DNA of 64,000 bases from Exiguobacterium oxidotolerans JCM 12280 (GTDB taxonomy: Bacteria > Bacillota > Bacilli > Exiguobacteriales > Exiguobacteriaceae). Both the position numbers and the translations under genes were made by a program. This document shows, one piece after another, positions 35,806 through 44,466 of the stretch (positions are counted from its first letter, which is position 1; every line of letters starts with the position of its first letter). The notes under the pieces are model-generated. The model saw only the letters and a list, made by a program, of their open reading frames with translations, ran no database searches and was not told the origin of the DNA. The DNA lies in assembly GCF_000702625.1 (NCBI RefSeq), contig NZ_JNIS01000001.1, forward strand, positions 186,001-250,000. Direction: 5' to 3'.

Positions 35806-35837
35806 TGACCTACTAACAGGTCTTCAACTTATGAAAA

Positions 35838-35921
35838 TGCCGCCGAGAGGACTTGAACCTCCACAGTGTTGCCACCACTAGATTCTGAGTCTAGCGCGTC
35901 TACCAGTTCCGCCACGACGAC
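35838..35921 (-). tRNA. tRNA-Leu (anticodon CAG)
   Basis: An 84-nt class II tRNA. The acceptor stem GTCGTCG pairs with CGGCGGC (two G-U pairs), discriminator A. The anticodon stem CTAGA/TCTAG encloses CTCAGAA, giving anticodon CAG. A long variable arm (GTGGTGGCAACACTG) confirms leucine type. The T arm holds GGTTCAAGTCC. CCA is not encoded. It decodes CUG. Confidence 0.95.
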
Positions 35922-35945
35922 ATGACGTATATGATATTAGAATAC

Positions 35946-35980
35946 GGAATGGACGAATTTTTGTCAATCCATTCCGCTTT
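35946..35980. terminator. Hairpin between tRNA-Leu and the hydrolase gene
   Basis: Stem CGGAATGGA / TCCATTCCG with a T-rich plus-strand tail. On the minus strand it directly follows the hydrolase gene, where the tail is less T-rich, so it is a moderate terminator for that gene. Confidence 0.6.
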
Positions 35981-35983
35981 TTC

Positions 35984-36928
35984 TTATATTTGAACGTCTC
36001 TGGCTAGCAAAACACGCCGAACGAATGCCTCGACGACTTCATCGTATCGATCGGGTGCTTCGAAATAAGCCATCGCATGTGCCGCATTCGGAATGACGAC
36101 AAGTTCTTTCTCCGTCTGGCAGGCATTATACAGTTCATAGACCATCGAGGTCGGAACGAACGTATCTGCCTCCCCATGGATGAATAAGATCGGTACCGTT
36201 GCCTTTTTGACTTGTTTTAATGCTGAGGCTTCACTGAAGAAGTAACCGGCTTTTAATTTCGTCAGCACACTCGTCATCGCAAGGAACGGAAAGTGCGGCA
36301 AACGATACATCCGTTTCATTTGATACGCGAGGACTGCGTTGACTGATGTATAAGCACAGTCGGAGATGATGCCTTTGACTTGAGCAGGTAATGTTTCCCC
36401 GCTCGTCATCAAAACCGTCGCGCCCCCCATCGATACACCATGTAAAAAGACGGAAGAAGTCGTTCCAACGCGTCTGACTAAATAGTCGATCCAGCGCAGA
36501 CAGTCTTGCCGGTCATGCCACCCGAAACCGATGTAGTTTCCGTCACTTTTTCCGTGACCACGATTGTCCGGCATCAACACATGAAAACCGGCTTGATGAT
36601 ACAGATAGGCGAATCCTGCTAAATCCGTTCCGACACCACCGTAACCATGTACGAGAATGACGACTCGATCGGACGGAACGAGTGGCGGTAAGTAATGTGC
36701 CCGAAGCGTCAATCCATCATGTGCTTGCGTCGCGACGAGTTCTAACGGTTGTTCCTTAATCCATGTCTGACCCGGTTGCATCAATCGGACCATCTCGTCA
36801 CTTAAATCACGGTTGTTCGTCAAGAAGGGTTTCGGGTTCGTTGCGATCGCCATTTCGTAAAAATAATAGCTTGCTGCAAGCATCCCTGATCCAATCACGC
36901 CTAAACCAATTTTTGTACCTGTTCGCAT
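35984..36928 (-). CDS. Membrane-anchored alpha/beta hydrolase, YqkD-like
   Basis: A 314-residue serine hydrolase. A hydrophobic N-terminal segment (about 8-25) probably anchors it to the membrane. The oxyanion motif VHGYGG, the nucleophile elbow GVSMGG (Ser about 165), the acid in GEADTFV and the His in NAAHAM complete the triad. Resembles Bacillus YqkD and other uncharacterised esterase-like proteins. It follows the AbrB-like gene by about 20 bp on the same strand and is likely in the same unit. Confidence 0.85.
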   Translation of the reverse strand: MRTGTKIGLGVIGSGMLAASYYFYEMAIATNPKPFLTNNRDLSDEMVRLMQPGQTWIKEQPLELVATQAHDGLTLRAHYLPPLVPSDRVVILVHGYGGVGTDLAGFAYLYHQAGFHVLMPDNRGHGKSDGNYIGFGWHDRQDCLRWIDYLVRRVGTTSSVFLHGVSMGGATVLMTSGETLPAQVKGIISDCAYTSVNAVLAYQMKRMYRLPHFPFLAMTSVLTKLKAGYFFSEASALKQVKKATVPILFIHGEADTFVPTSMVYELYNACQTEKELVVIPNAAHAMAYFEAPDRYDEVVEAFVRRVLLARDVQI

Positions 36929-36948
36929 CCAGTCCTCACTCCTCGTTG

Positions 36949-37290
36949 TTATAGTTCGATTTCTAGTTGAGCTGACGACTCTGGATGATCATCTTGTAAG
37001 ATGTTCTGGCGCAACCGTTGTTCATGCTGCGCCTTCCGGTAAGCGAATTCGCGAATGAGCTCTTGCCCCGCAAATCCCTCTTCAACGATTTGCGATAATA
37101 ATTCGGTCTCCATCTCGACCATCTCGTCCGGATTACGCATGACGAGAACTTGTCCGACTTGCGCAATCATTACTTCATCCGTCAGCCCGAGTGCATCATA
37201 AAAAGGTTCAGGTAACGTCATCCGGCGTGTTTCCGGATTGATGTAGATTCGCTTATATGCACCAAGCGATTGAAAATGTCGTGTCGCCAT
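36949..37290 (-). CDS. Small protein with AbrB-like N-terminal fold
   Basis: A 113-residue protein. Residues about 12-55 (INPETRRMTLPEPFYDALGLTDEVMIAQVGQVLVMRN) resemble the swapped-hairpin AbrB/SpoVT domain of transition regulators and antitoxins. The remainder is an α-helical, Glu/Gln-rich tail. It could bind DNA, but no partner toxin is adjacent. It lies between an S66 peptidase gene (11 bp upstream) and the hydrolase, likely in one operon. Confidence 0.6.
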   Translation of the reverse strand: MATRHFQSLGAYKRIYINPETRRMTLPEPFYDALGLTDEVMIAQVGQVLVMRNPDEMVEMETELLSQIVEEGFAGQELIREFAYRKAQHEQRLRQNILQDDHPESSAQLEIEL

Positions 37291-37301
37291 ATGAAATCTC
37301 C

Positions 37302-38318
37302 TTAGTCAAATGTCATGTCAAGCCGTGAATCTTTTCCTTGAAGCGTCACCGTTGCCGTCGCTCCGTTGACGAGTGTCAATTGGGGCGGCTGATGCCCAAT
37401 GTCTAAATCATAAAAAATCGGGAGTCCTGTCTCTGTAGCAATCATTTGGTAGACATCCAGTAGTGTATAGTCTTCGATTGCCTGACCTGCGCTTGTTCGA
37501 CCAAACAAAATACCAGTTGCGTAATCAAACCAGCCGGCAAGATGCATCTGCATCAAGGAGCGGTGAAGATCAGTCGCGCTGGCTTCACAGGCTTCGAAGT
37601 ACCAAAGAATTGGTTCACCCCCGAGGTGTTGTTCTTGAAATGCACGGACATCGCCATAAGGCGTACCGATTAAATGACGGACGGTTTCGAGGCATCCGCC
37701 TAGAAGTCGACCCGTCACCTGAGTGATGGATGGATTAAGGGTTTTCCATTCCGTCGGTTGATCGAAATGGAACATAAAGCGCTTAGGGCGGACGTCGTGA
37801 TTCCAGGCTGTTTGAAACCTTGTCGACATCCACTGGGTCACGGAACCATCACGCGGTGTCGCAAGCACGCGACGCCAAGCAGCTGTCGTCTCGTCCCATT
37901 CTTCACTCCTCAACTCAAGCACGTTCGGACCATGTGCTGTCGCAATCCCCGTTTTGACGGTAATTGCGAACAAGACCGTACTCGTATCTGAATATCCGAG
38001 TAACCATTTCACCGGCAGTTCAAAAAAATCTAGATGCGATAATATATCTAAGGCACGTTCGCCACCAAACGGCGGAAGGATCGCATCGATATCTGGGTGT
38101 TGGAACATCTGCATCAATTCAGATGCCCGAACCGATGCGGTTGTACTTTGTGCTTTCTCTTGTGTCCAAACTGTCTCACCAATCACCGTCTCCATCTGCC
38201 GGTCCTCTAAACGTAACTTGGATTCTTCGAGTAAAGGATGGAGCGCATCAGGTAAGCCGGAAGATAATGCTGTTATACCAATTGTTTGCCCTGTCCAGCC
38301 GAAAAATGGATACCTCAT
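37302..38318 (-). CDS. S66-family LD-carboxypeptidase, MccF-like
   Basis: A 338-residue serine peptidase of family S66. The nucleophile is Ser110 in LGYSDTS; the Glu in WYFEACE (near 243) and His in DIGHQPPQ (near 309) complete the triad. The family includes LdcA, which trims murein tetrapeptides, and MccF, which cleaves toxic microcin C adducts. Lack of a signal peptide and overall pattern place it nearer MccF-type proteins. Its role, cell-wall recycling or detoxification, cannot be decided. Confidence 0.88.
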   Translation of the reverse strand: MRYPFFGWTGQTIGITALSSGLPDALHPLLEESKLRLEDRQMETVIGETVWTQEKAQSTTASVRASELMQMFQHPDIDAILPPFGGERALDILSHLDFFELPVKWLLGYSDTSTVLFAITVKTGIATAHGPNVLELRSEEWDETTAAWRRVLATPRDGSVTQWMSTRFQTAWNHDVRPKRFMFHFDQPTEWKTLNPSITQVTGRLLGGCLETVRHLIGTPYGDVRAFQEQHLGGEPILWYFEACEASATDLHRSLMQMHLAGWFDYATGILFGRTSAGQAIEDYTLLDVYQMIATETGLPIFYDLDIGHQPPQLTLVNGATATVTLQGKDSRLDMTFD

Positions 38319-38341
38319 CTTCTTCCTCCTTCAGTTAACGA

Positions 38342-38698
38342 TTAATTTTCTAAATCGATAATTTCTGATTTTACAAATTCACCAATCTGCTCTACACGTC
38401 GACGGAATCGTTCGATTGGGACGATTCGCGCCTCGCGGTGCATCTCTTTTCCGTTTAAAAACAAAAGTAAGACAGGGGCGGTGAAAATGGATAACGCTCC
38501 TGCAATTTCGGGAACGTCCGATACATCGACACGCGCTGATCGAATTTCTGGGTGTTCCAACATGATGGGTTCGATTTGTGGGAACAAGGATTCACAGACG
38601 GAACAATTCGGGCTTGAGACGTATAAAAAACTAGCACCCGGAACCGAATACCAGGACTGCACGGCATCAATGGACGTCAATCGTGTAAACTCAGCCAT
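38342..38698 (-). CDS. Thioredoxin-like protein
   Basis: A 118-residue thioredoxin-fold protein with an active site CSVC at residues 32-35 and a cis-proline loop in TAPVLL. No signal peptide, so cytoplasmic. The redox motif differs from the classical CGPC, implying a special substrate. Start is ATG 38698 behind AAAGGAGGTC; upstream TTG codons are ignored. It begins the transcription unit that leads to the S66 peptidase. Confidence 0.85.
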   Translation of the reverse strand: MAEFTRLTSIDAVQSWYSVPGASFLYVSSPNCSVCESLFPQIEPIMLEHPEIRSARVDVSDVPEIAGALSIFTAPVLLLFLNGKEMHREARIVPIERFRRRVEQIGEFVKSEIIDLEN

Positions 38699-38796
38699 CA
38701 ACAAGACCTCCTTTTAAAAAATGTTGCTCTTATTATACCGCTCTTCGCATAGAGAAACCAAATTTCGTGCTAGCGTTCCCGTGACACAGCAAATGA

Positions 38797-38858
38797 AAAA
38801 ACACCTAAAACTGCTTCGGTGACGTCTCTCACACGAAGCAATTTCAGATGTTTTAAAG
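38797..38858 (-). terminator. Terminator of the DUF779/aldehyde dehydrogenase unit
   Basis: A long imperfect stem built around TGCTTCG / CGAAGCA with AAAACA/TGTTTT ends, immediately downstream of the DUF779 stop on the minus strand. Confidence 0.7.
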
Positions 38859-38862
38859 GGGA

Positions 38863-39228
38863 TCATCTAGTGTCAGTCTGAAGTGTAGCGTATTCTTCGT
38901 CCGTAAAGGCGCGGGATCGAGTTAGAAAACGTTTCCCTTCGACCCCTTCAAGCGAAAACATGCCACCGCGCCCATCGACGACATCGATGAGGAGTTGGGT
39001 GTGTTTCCAGTACGTATACTGATCTTCATGGATATAAAATGGACAGCCGCCAATCGTCCCAATCAATAAATCGTGATCTGCGAGAAATAAATCCCCCTCC
39101 GCAAAGCACATCGGTGAACTGCCATCACAACAACCACCAGATTGATGAAAGATGAGGGGCCCATGTTTTGCTCGTAACTTGTCAATCAACTCGAGCGTCG
39201 CCGCTGTAGCAAGGACACGTTCGACCAT
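38863..39228 (-). CDS. DUF779 protein associated with aldehyde dehydrogenase
   Basis: A 121-residue DUF779 protein with the conserved cysteine motif HQSGGCCDGSSPMC at about 28-41 and a second Cys in GGCPFYI. It lies 21 bp downstream of an aldehyde dehydrogenase gene, the standard context for this family. The cysteine-rich motif suggests metal binding or redox chemistry, possibly as a helper of the dehydrogenase. No function has been established that I know of. Confidence 0.85.
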   Translation of the reverse strand: MVERVLATAATLELIDKLRAKHGPLIFHQSGGCCDGSSPMCFAEGDLFLADHDLLIGTIGGCPFYIHEDQYTYWKHTQLLIDVVDGRGGMFSLEGVEGKRFLTRSRAFTDEEYATLQTDTR

Positions 39229-39249
39229 ACGGACACTTCCTTTCTTCGC

Positions 39250-40770
39250 TTAGAAGAAACCGAGTTTGTTCGGGCTATAGCTGACGAGAAGGTTTTTCGT
39301 CCGCTGGTAATGATTGAGCATCATTTTATGATTTTCTCGCCCAATCCCGGACATCTTGTAACCGCCGAATGCCGCGTGCGCCGGATACTGGTGGTAACAG
39401 TTCGTCCAGACACGTCCTGCTTCAATCGCCCGTCCGAAGCGATAGGCACGGTTCATGTCGCGCGTCCATACACCAGCACCGAGACCGTACAACGTATCAT
39501 TCGCAATCTCAAGCGCTTCGTCATCCGTTTTAAACGTCGTGACGGACAGAACCGGCCCAAAAATTTCTTCTTGGAAAATCCGCATCTTGTTGTGCCCTTT
39601 AAAGATCGTCGGCTGGATGTAGAAACCGTCCGCTAGATCGCCGTCCATCTGATTGCGTTCTCCACCAATCAGGCATTCTGCACCTTCTGATTTACCGATT
39701 TCTAGATAAGATAGAATTTTTTCCATTTGTTCATTCGATGCCTGAGCCCCCATCATGACGTCGCCGTCAAGTGGATTGCCGAGTTTGATTGCTTTGACGC
39801 GTTCAAGGACTCGCTCCATGAACGGTTCATAAATCGACTCCTGAATCAACGCCCGCGATGGACAGGTACAGACTTCCCCTTGATTCAAGGCAAACATTAG
39901 TAACCCTTCGATTGCTTTATCGAAAAAGGCGTCATCGGCGTCCATGATGTCTTCAAAGAAGATGTTCGGAGACTTTCCACCCAATTCAAGTGTAACGGGA
40001 ATAATGTTTTGTGACGCATACTGCATGATTAAGCGACCTGTCGTCGTTTCACCCGTGAAGGCGATTTTCGCAATCCGTTTGCTCGACGCAAGTGGTTTTC
40101 CTGCCTCTAAACCAAACCCGTTGACGATATTCAAGACGCCTGCTGGGAGCAAGTCTTCAATCATTTCAGTCAAGAGTAAAATACTGGCAGGTGTCTGTTC
40201 CGCCGGTTTTAAGACGACACAGTTTCCGGCAGCTAATGCCGGTGCTAGTTTCCAGACGGCCATCAGAATCGGGAAGTTCCACGGAATGATTTGACCGACG
40301 ACACCGAGCGGCTCATGAAAATGATAGGCGACGGTATCGTTATCAAGTTCCCCGACAGATCCTTCTTGCGCCCGGATGACACCGGCGAAATAACGGAAAT
40401 GATCAATCGCCAGTGGTAAATCTGCGTTTAACGTCTCGCGGACGGCTTTCCCGTTTTCTAGCGTCTCGGCGTAGGCTAAAAGTTCTAAATTTTCTTCCAT
40501 CCGATTAGCGATTTTATTTAAGATGTTCGACCGTTCCGTGACCGATGTTTTTCCCCACGCCTCTTTGGCTGCGTGTGCGGCATCGAGTGCTAATTCGATA
40601 TCTTCTTTTGACGAACGCGCGACTTGGCATAATACCTTCCCGGTGACCGGTGTGATGTCATCAAAATATTCTCCATTGACGGGTGCCGTCCATTTCCCGT
40701 TGATGAAATTTTCATAACGATCTCTGTACTGTACTTTTGACCCTTGCGTGTTTGGAATCTCGTAAATCAT
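39250..40770 (-). CDS. NAD(P)-dependent aldehyde dehydrogenase, acetaldehyde type
   Basis: A 506-residue ALDH. The conserved Glu in [10 protein letters not shown] (about 265), the nucleophilic Cys in [13 protein letters not shown] (about 305) and the [12 protein letters not shown] segment are present. The sequence belongs to the ExaC/AldA/AldB group that oxidises acetaldehyde and related aldehydes. Ribosome-binding site GAGGGAGG. A cre-like site overlaps the promoter region (40816-40829), suggesting catabolite control. Forms a two-gene unit with DUF779. Confidence 0.92.
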   Translation of the reverse strand: MIYEIPNTQGSKVQYRDRYENFINGKWTAPVNGEYFDDITPVTGKVLCQVARSSKEDIELALDAAHAAKEAWGKTSVTERSNILNKIANRMEENLELLAYAETLENGKAVRETLNADLPLAIDHFRYFAGVIRAQEGSVGELDNDTVAYHFHEPLGVVGQIIPWNFPILMAVWKLAPALAAGNCVVLKPAEQTPASILLLTEMIEDLLPAGVLNIVNGFGLEAGKPLASSKRIAKIAFTGETTTGRLIMQYASQNIIPVTLELGGKSPNIFFEDIMDADDAFFDKAIEGLLMFALNQGEVCTCPSRALIQESIYEPFMERVLERVKAIKLGNPLDGDVMMGAQASNEQMEKILSYLEIGKSEGAECLIGGERNQMDGDLADGFYIQPTIFKGHNKMRIFQEEIFGPVLSVTTFKTDDEALEIANDTLYGLGAGVWTRDMNRAYRFGRAIEAGRVWTNCYHQYPAHAAFGGYKMSGIGRENHKMMLNHYQRTKNLLVSYSPNKLGFF

Positions 40771-40815
40771 GACTGTTTTCCTCCCTCAAATAAAATGGTC
40801 AACCCGAGAAGTTTT

Positions 40816-40829
40816 TGTATGCGCTTTCA
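40816..40829. promoter_or_regulatory. cre-like CcpA site upstream of aldehyde dehydrogenase
   Basis: TGTATGCGCTTTCA matches TGWAANCGNTNWCA with one mismatch, 46 bp before the start codon. Confidence 0.55.
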
Positions 40830-40910
40830 TTTTGGTCTCCTGTAAAAAAACCCCTCATGTACATCCTAACAAATAAGTATGAAAAGTCAAAATTTTCCGT
40901 TAACTTTTCA

Positions 40911-40953
40911 AATAAAAAATACAAGACAGGAAACGGTCTCGTACCCTGTCTTG
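40911..40953 (-). terminator. Terminator of the yteA-like gene
   Basis: Stem CAAGACAGG / CCTGTCTTG followed on the minus strand by TATTTTTTATTTG. Confidence 0.8.
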
Positions 40954-40971
40954 CATCTCTTAATCAACCTC

Positions 40972-41496
40972 TTATGAACGCGTCGTGTCGATGCCATCTT
41001 CGTTATCTGACGGAGAGTCTGAGTTTCCGAAGTCACTGACTTTACTAAAGCCATCCGTATCTCCATCAATATCTTTTCCAGTCGCTGTAACGGATGGATC
41101 GAGAACATCCTCTTCGACCGGACGTTGTTGCTCATTCAAGCTATTTTTTTCAGCTTCTTCTTTCGCATCATCAATGCATAAGAGTGTTTCAGGAATGATA
41201 TCAAGACGCTCTAGCTCGATTTCTTTGCCACATACCTTACAGATTCCGTACGTGCCTTCTTCGATTGCTTTTAGGGCAAGATCGACGTCAGATAACATGT
41301 CTGTCTCTAAATCCGTGATCGCTTGATCCCGTTCGCGTAAGAATAATTCGTCACCTGAATCTCCAGGATGATTATCATAACTTGAAAGTGCGCCTTCGTC
41401 GTAATCTGTTTCACGGTTCTCGATGTTCGATTCGGTTTTATCTTTTTCCTTAAGTAGACGTTCTTTGAATTCCTCGATTTGTTTCGCTGACAACAT
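40972..41496 (-). CDS. yteA: DksA/TraR zinc-finger-type protein, YteA-like
   Basis: A 174-residue protein: an N-terminal coiled-coil with acidic tip followed by a TraR/DksA C4-type finger region (TYGICKVCGKEIELERLDIIPETLLCIDD at about 82-110), then a long acidic low-complexity tail. The finger has CxxC but the second pair reads CxxD, so zinc binding may be altered. Bacillus YteA has the same domain order. It could act on RNA polymerase like DksA, but that is unproven. Start chosen at ATG 41496 with GGAG nine bases upstream. Confidence 0.75.
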   Translation of the reverse strand: MLSAKQIEEFKERLLKEKDKTESNIENRETDYDEGALSSYDNHPGDSGDELFLRERDQAITDLETDMLSDVDLALKAIEEGTYGICKVCGKEIELERLDIIPETLLCIDDAKEEAEKNSLNEQQRPVEEDVLDPSVTATGKDIDGDTDGFSKVSDFGNSDSPSDNEDGIDTTRS

Positions 41497-41574
41497 GTTC
41501 ATCATCTCCAATTCTCTATTCTGCTCTAATTATGTTTTAGCCGAATCAGAGGTATCTTAAACGTTCAGTTGCCG

Positions 41575-41855
41575 TTTATCAAAATCAGGAATAAAATCAA
41601 TGTCATGTTTTTTGAAAACTGAAGAGATAGGGTTGTGACAGGGAGTTCGTCTGTCACGTAAAATCTTCAACGTTCACCTTGCGGATGACCGAAGTAGCGA
41701 AAACCAAGTAAAGTAGGCATCCGCGTAAAAGAAACTGACAAGATTAACTCTCAACCGTCGGGACGACGGGGTTAGCCTGATAACGTTTCGATCGATAGGT
41801 TGGATAACTCAGGAATCTTCCACCTCTTAGCATAGCGTAGGTAGAGGTAGTTCAA
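41575..41855 (+). mobile_element. IS200/IS605-like solo element with structured segment, copy B
   Basis: Begins CAAAATCAGG (41580) directly after TTTAT (41575-41579) and ends GGTAGTTCAA (41855). Length 276 bp. It differs from the common part of copy A at about nine positions; the changes fall in loops or keep base pairing (for example CCGA-taag-TCGG becomes TCGA-tagg-TTGG). Hairpins include GTGACA/TGTCAC, GCGGATG/CATCCGC and CCGTC/GACGG. No open reading frame. The right end supplies the stop codon of the convergent-strand gene at 41852. Confidence 0.6.
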
Positions 41856-42649
41856 GAACATTTGTACGAACGAATCGACCCACGATAATCACAGATGACG
41901 GTCATGCATTCCTGCCCATCATGAAAACAAATTTGATGGCTTCTGCCATTCTTAGAAGTCGTGATATCATCAATCCATAGTCGTGATTCGTCTGCTGAAG
42001 ATAACATCGCTACTTTTTCCCGAATCGAAAATAAGTCAAACGGCAATAAATTCAATGATTGAATCACGAGACCATATTTCCGAAACAACGGATCGAGTTG
42101 GTACTGCGATAAACTGTATAAACTTTTTTCCGAACCACCGATCAACAATTGGATTGAATGCGAAGGTTCATGGCTATCAATCCGTTCCTTTTGAAGAATG
42201 ATTCTTCCACGAACACCAGACTCGTCGAAGATGCTTTGTACACGGTCTTGTGTAAACCGTAAACTCGACTCTTTAACATGAAGAACGAGATGCGCGAATT
42301 CTGCAAAGTCTGGTTTTCCGATTTCAAGGGATGGGATATGTCTGACTTCTTCACGTTCAATGATTTCAATCAAATCACGTTCGATTTGCGGATCAACCGT
42401 CTTTTCTGCATAAACACGGACATCGACGACATATTGATCAATCACGGTATTGACTTCAAGTGTATACATCAATCCTGTATTTTTATCTTGTTCAATCATC
42501 AATCGATTTAAAATCAATTGATGCAATAAGTCGACAGGTGTGTAGGAAAGAAACTGACTCGTATAAATCAAGTTTTTGAAACTACCCGATTTCCCATTCT
42601 TTGGTCGAGAACCATTGATCATATAGACATTCACTTTATAATTCAGCAT
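41852..42649 (-). CDS. Soluble protein of unknown function, stop codon within a solo element
   Basis: A 265-residue protein without signal peptide or membrane helices. The first half has a VYAEKTVDPQIERDLIEIIEREEV helix; the second half contains SLSQYQLDPLFRKYGL. I do not recognise a family. The terminal codons TCT-TGA straddle the end of solo element copy B. Before insertion the same position would read TCA-TAA, so the protein length appears unchanged. Ribosome-binding site AAGAAGGTGG upstream. Its own promoter lies within the 42650-42800 gap. Confidence 0.7.
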   Translation of the reverse strand: MLNYKVNVYMINGSRPKNGKSGSFKNLIYTSQFLSYTPVDLLHQLILNRLMIEQDKNTGLMYTLEVNTVIDQYVVDVRVYAEKTVDPQIERDLIEIIEREEVRHIPSLEIGKPDFAEFAHLVLHVKESSLRFTQDRVQSIFDESGVRGRIILQKERIDSHEPSHSIQLLIGGSEKSLYSLSQYQLDPLFRKYGLVIQSLNLLPFDLFSIREKVAMLSSADESRLWIDDITTSKNGRSHQICFHDGQECMTVICDYRGSIRSYKCS

Positions 42650-42802
42650 GTTTCCACCTTCTTATAGTAAAAATCGAAACAGACAGGTTCCGTTTCTATA
42701 GCGTACAATCTATTTGATAGAAATAATATTCGTTTTCGAATATTCCAAATATCGTATACAAATTCTAGTGCATTTGTGTTAAGAATAGACATCGTTAAAA
42801 AG

Positions 42803-42844
42803 AAATCGGGCGTGCATCACTGAGGATGCACGCCCGATTTTTCT
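42803..42844. terminator. Terminator of the mtl operon
   Basis: Stem AAATCGGGCGTGCATC / GATGCACGCCCGATTT downstream of the mtlD stop, with T-rich tails on both strands. Confidence 0.9.
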
Positions 42845-42860
42845 CCCCCTACCTAGCCAC

Positions 42861-44006
42861 TTAAGCAAGCGAATTGATTGAATCATTGATTTGATTATAT
42901 TGGCTGATGATTAATTGACCGAGACGCTCATTCGGCTGAAGGCCAAGATACGTCACTAAAGCCTCTTCAATCCCCTTTGTTTCGATAAATGTTTTTAATT
43001 CAACAGATTCCGAATCATTCGGGTCAAAATACGTTAAGGCCGCTGCGATTCCGAGTGCTAATCCGTTCGCTTCAATACCACGCTCCATCAATTCTCGCGC
43101 TGGTTTGACAAGGCGATCATTCGGACTGATTTTACGGATTGGCGAACGGGCAACACGAACGATTTCGTCATGAATCCGCGGATTTTCGAACCGTTGGATA
43201 TTCTTTTGGATATAAGCACTATGCTCTTTCGCGTCAAATTCGTATTTTTCTAGTAACAACCATCCTGTTTCGTAAAGAGCCGTCTGGACCCCACGTCGCA
43301 CACGATGATCTTGCAGGCTTTGGGCAATCGTTTCATGTTCGAATAATGCACCTAGATACGATGTGAGCGCATGACCTGTGTTGACAGTGAACAGTTTTCG
43401 TTCGATGAATGGCGTAATTTCCTCGACATATGTTACGCCTTCTAAAACTGGATAATCTGCCGGCAATTGTTTCGTTTCAATCACCCATTCAAAAAATGGT
43501 TCAACTTCAACGTACAACGGATCTTCATGACGTTGAAGCGGTACGATACGATCGACCGCTGCATTCGGAAAATAGCTTACAGCTTCAGTTAACGTTGTAT
43601 GACGCGCCACTTCTGTTTGTAAGTGTGTCGATCCACCAATCATGTTTTCACAAGCGACGACATAAACGGGTTGATCTTTTGTCCGTTTTTCTAACCCTTT
43701 AGCAATCAGGGGTGCAATTTTCGAAAGCAGTGCTGGTCCGACGGCCGTCGTGACAATCTCTGCGTCCGCAATCGCTGCGATGACGTCGTTTGCTTCCGTC
43801 ATACTATTGAGTGCCGTAACACCAGTCACGGTCTCATTTGCCATTCCTTCAGCTGCATAGCCGACTTCATATGTGCCTCGAGACTTTAGCTCGTCTACCA
43901 CGGTCGTGTTGACGTCAACAAAACAAACTTCGTAATTTGATTTCACAAGTTGTAATCCGATGAAGCCACGTCCAATATTACCTGCTCCAAAATGAACGGC
44001 TTTCAT
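42861..44006 (-). CDS. mtlD: Mannitol-1-phosphate 5-dehydrogenase
   Basis: A 381-residue NAD-dependent polyol dehydrogenase that converts mannitol-1-phosphate to fructose-6-phosphate. The N terminus MKAVHFGAGNIGRGFIG is the diagnostic Rossmann motif. Last gene of mtlA-mtlF-mtlD, two bases after mtlF, with ribosome-binding site GGAGGTG at the mtlF end. Length matches the family. Confidence 0.96.
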   Translation of the reverse strand: MKAVHFGAGNIGRGFIGLQLVKSNYEVCFVDVNTTVVDELKSRGTYEVGYAAEGMANETVTGVTALNSMTEANDVIAAIADAEIVTTAVGPALLSKIAPLIAKGLEKRTKDQPVYVVACENMIGGSTHLQTEVARHTTLTEAVSYFPNAAVDRIVPLQRHEDPLYVEVEPFFEWVIETKQLPADYPVLEGVTYVEEITPFIERKLFTVNTGHALTSYLGALFEHETIAQSLQDHRVRRGVQTALYETGWLLLEKYEFDAKEHSAYIQKNIQRFENPRIHDEIVRVARSPIRKISPNDRLVKPARELMERGIEANGLALGIAAALTYFDPNDSESVELKTFIETKGIEEALVTYLGLQPNERLGQLIISQYNQINDSINSLA

Positions 44007-44008
44007 TT

Positions 44009-44446
44009 TTACACCTCCATCGATAACAGTTCGATGATTTCTTGCTTCGTTTTCGCTTGAATCAACTGCTCGACATTGTCTTCATCTGAGCAGATCACTG
44101 CGATATTTGACAAAATCTCCAAATGCTCATCACCGACGCCAGCAATCCCAATGATTAATTTTGCTGGTTCAGTACCGAACGTTACACCGCCCGGGACTTG
44201 AAGAATCGATAATCCTGATTTTTCGACTTCACTTTTTGCTTCTTCCGTACCGTGTGGAATCGCCACATGATTTCCGATATATACACTCGACATTTCGTTT
44301 CGTGCTAACATCGAGTCCACATAGGCCGGGCGGACAAAACCGTGATCGACGAGGAGTTTCCCCGCCGCACGAATTGCCGCTTCTTCTGAATCGAATTGCT
44401 GATCGAGTAAAACCATATCTTCTGTTAGTTTCATTGCTGTTGCCAT
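44009..44446 (-). CDS. mtlF: Mannitol PTS EIIA component
   Basis: A 145-residue mannitol-type EIIA domain as a separate protein. The phosphorylated His lies in VAIPHGT (about residue 62). It receives phosphate from HPr and passes it to the EIIB domain of MtlA. Separate EIIA is normal in Bacillales (in enterics it is fused). Between mtlA and mtlD in the operon. Confidence 0.95.
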   Translation of the reverse strand: MATAMKLTEDMVLLDQQFDSEEAAIRAAGKLLVDHGFVRPAYVDSMLARNEMSSVYIGNHVAIPHGTEEAKSEVEKSGLSILQVPGGVTFGTEPAKLIIGIAGVGDEHLEILSNIAVICSDEDNVEQLIQAKTKQEIIELLSMEV

Positions 44447-44466
44447 TGTAAATCCCCCTCTAATTT

